A stretch of 6,320 bases of DNA from positions 1-6,320 of the forward strand of contig DYJB01000159.1 of the NCBI GenBank assembly GCA_020723365.1, given 5' to 3'. Within the stretch, counting starts at the first letter, position 1. Each line of letters begins with the position of its first letter. Of this stretch, positions 5,261-6,320 are shown in pieces. Both the position numbers and the translations under genes were made by a program. The DNA is from Candidatus Aquidulcis sp. Lineage in GTDB: Bacteria; Chloroflexota; Anaerolineae; Anaerolineales; E44-bin32. Below the pieces are notes generated by a model, which ran no database searches, had not been told where the DNA came from, and saw only the letters and a program-made list of their open reading frames with translations.

Positions 5261-5866
5261 ATGTCGACGCGCCGTGCGTGGATCGCCGTCTGTGTATTGG
5301 CCGCTCTGGCCGGGCTGACGGACCAGTCGGGCTGGGCCGCCCCCTCGGGCGTCCTGCAGACGACGGCCGTCCCCACCTCCACGCAGCCGAAGATCCTCGT
5401 CCCCGACCGTGTCAACGTGCGCCAGGCTCCCTGTGCCGATCCGGCCTGTGAGGTGGTGGGCGTGCTGATCGCCGGGCAGCAGGCGATCGCCCTGGGGCGC
5501 ACGCCGGGTGGCGACTGGATCCAGATCGTCTACGCCGGCGTGCCGGGCAACGTCGCCTGGGTGTATGCGCCGCTGGTGCAGATCATCGACCTTGGCGCCG
5601 GCATCCTTCCGATCGTTGAACCCCCGGCGACGCCCACGCCGCGCGTCACAGCGACGATCGACCCGACGCTGGCGGCGCAGTTCAATCTGGGGCAGGGGCT
5701 GCCGACCCGACTGCCGACCTTTACGCCCTCGGGCCCGGTGGCGCTTCCGACGCTGCCCACCGAGGGCGGCGCGGAAGCTGGCGGATTCCCGCCCATCCTG
5801 GCCATTGCCGCCCTGTTCGTTATCGGGGGGATGGGGCTGCTGGGCTCGGTCCTGCGGGGACGCTAG
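5261..5866 (+). CDS. Secreted SH3-domain protein with C-terminal membrane anchor
   Basis: The protein has 201 residues. Residues 1-27 form a Sec-type signal (STRRAW, a hydrophobic core, cleavage plausible after WAA); there is no lipobox. A bacterial SH3 domain covers about 44-108 (VNVRQAPC at 51-58, GDWIQIVY at 84-91, AWVYAPLVQI at 99-108), with C58 and C63 placed to form a disulfide. A low-complexity Pro/Thr linker (about 120-168) leads to a single membrane helix (177-197) ending RGR, which should anchor the protein with the SH3 domain outside. Such domains commonly bind cell-wall or surface ligands; the ligand here is unknown. The start is supported by GAGGGG ten bases upstream and TATAAT at 5227; an earlier in-frame ATG at 5087 would overlap the divergent gene and spoil the signal peptide. 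The stop overlaps that of the next, convergent gene. Confidence 0.88.
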   Translation: MSTRRAWIAVCVLAALAGLTDQSGWAAPSGVLQTTAVPTSTQPKILVPDRVNVRQAPCADPACEVVGVLIAGQQAIALGRTPGGDWIQIVYAGVPGNVAWVYAPLVQIIDLGAGILPIVEPPATPTPRVTATIDPTLAAQFNLGQGLPTRLPTFTPSGPVALPTLPTEGGAEAGGFPPILAIAALFVIGGMGLLGSVLRGR

Positions 5867-6261
5867 CGATCGGGTTTCAGCGGCCGGCGTCCGTCGAAGC
5901 CGCCTTCCACTTCATGCCAGTAGCCCACTGCCGGCTCGCCGGGCTTCCAACACAGGAAGACCTGACGGCCCTCGTGTTCCGCCGGAAAGTCGATCAGCCC
6001 GCTGGACAGGTCCTTGATGACCACGCCATGGCGTTGGATTGCGAGGATCGACGCCTCGAGATGCTCACCGGCCTGCATCAGGTGGGGCGGCATCCGGCTG
6101 CCGCCCCCCGTGACCGCCTTCTCGGCCAGATCGCTCAGGCGCGCCCGTGCAGCATGCAGCGTCCCGTAGGCCAGCCGCATTCGCTCGACAAGCGGGCGGA
6201 GCTCCACGAGGAGCTGGTTGGCCTCGTCGGGTGTGAAGAAGCGGGTATCCGCGCCGTCCAT
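5863..6261 (-). CDS. DUF2203 family protein
   Basis: The protein has 132 residues, full length for the family. Recognisable conserved pieces are FFTPDEAN near the N-terminus (8-15), ELRPLVERM (20-28), GVVIKDLSSGLIDFPA (79-94) and the C-terminal FLCWKPGEPAVGYWHE (102-117). The middle (about 20-75) reads as helical hairpin. The biochemical function of DUF2203 is unknown; with no signal peptide or membrane segment it is likely cytoplasmic. No strong ribosome binding site is seen before the ATG at 6261, and the stop of another minus-strand gene lies 18 bases upstream, suggesting co-transcription and coupled translation. Its TAG stop lies in a CTAG shared with the convergent SH3 gene, with no terminator between them. 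Confidence 0.92.
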   Translation of the reverse strand: MDGADTRFFTPDEANQLLVELRPLVERMRLAYGTLHAARARLSDLAEKAVTGGGSRMPPHLMQAGEHLEASILAIQRHGVVIKDLSSGLIDFPAEHEGRQVFLCWKPGEPAVGYWHEVEGGFDGRRPLKPDR

Positions 6262-6279
6262 GACGTCCGGCCTGATCGC

Positions 6280-6320
6280 CTAGCAGCAGCCGCCGCCGCA
6301 GCCGGATTCACCTTCGCTGC
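6280..6320 (-). CDS. C-terminal tail of a Cys/Gly-rich protein (5' part outside window)
   Basis: Reading from the right edge on the minus strand, the frame gives S-E-G-E-S-G-C-G-G-G-C-C and a TAG at 6282-6280, only 18 bases before the DUF2203 start. Short Gly-Cys tails like this occur on several small metal-binding or Fe-S related proteins (FmdB-type zinc ribbons among them), but 12 residues are too few to name a family. It rests on reading frame, spacing and Cys-tail appearance only. Confidence 0.5.
   Translation of the reverse strand, partial: SEGESGCGGGCC

Noticed and set aside
5194..5502. Upstream extension of the zinc-ribbon gene to 5502
   Set aside because: It would overlap the divergent SH3 gene and its promoter; the added sequence looks like antisense noise, and a good ribosome binding site and promoter support 5193.
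6283..6303. GCA/GCC triplet run as a microsatellite
   Set aside because: It is short and explained as Cys and Gly codons of the gene tail on the minus strand.

Overview
The window is GC-rich, compact and bacterial. Its gene content fits the Chloroflexota, perhaps an Anaerolineae-like lineage: a cache/HAMP/GAF HisKA_3 kinase with NarL-type regulators, a ferredoxin-dependent 2-oxoacid oxidoreductase gamma subunit, a double zinc-ribbon protein, an SH3 surface protein with a Pro/Thr-rich linker, and a DUF2203 protein. That placement is inference from gene content and style; there is no rRNA or other marker gene here. I see no tRNA, rRNA, CRISPR array, insertion sequence or integrase.

Region 1 (1-3692, minus strand) is a signalling block read right to left. 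It starts with a large membrane histidine kinase (3692 to 1254). The kinase overlaps by 11 bases a canonical NarL/LuxR-type response regulator (1264 to 617). A hairpin with a T-rich tail follows. Beyond it, in the same orientation, is a second NarL-type regulator (from 490, running off the left edge) whose receiver has lost most phosphorylation residues, including the acceptor Asp. The kinase and first regulator are almost certainly one two-component system; the second looks like a diverged, phosphorylation-independent relative.

Region 2 (3693-3971) is a divergent control region between the kinase and a rightward gene. It holds a TATACT -10 element and a TGACGTCA palindrome near the kinase start, and a perfect 14-base inverted repeat whose arms each contain a CCTG-N-CAGG palindrome. 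A plausible weak promoter for the rightward gene lies just beyond.

Region 3 (3972-5193): a stand-alone gamma subunit of a 2-oxoacid:ferredoxin oxidoreductase (plus) converges on a double zinc-ribbon protein (minus). A symmetrical hairpin between them probably terminates both transcripts.

Region 4 (5194-6320): the zinc-ribbon gene and a secreted SH3-domain membrane protein diverge from overlapping -10 boxes. The SH3 gene then converges on a DUF2203 gene so tightly that both use the same CTAG for their stop codons. Upstream of DUF2203, 18 bases away, is the Cys/Gly-rich C-terminal tail of another minus-strand gene entering from the right edge. No single pathway links regions 1, 3 and 4; the clearest functional unit is the kinase-regulator pair with its extra atypical regulator.
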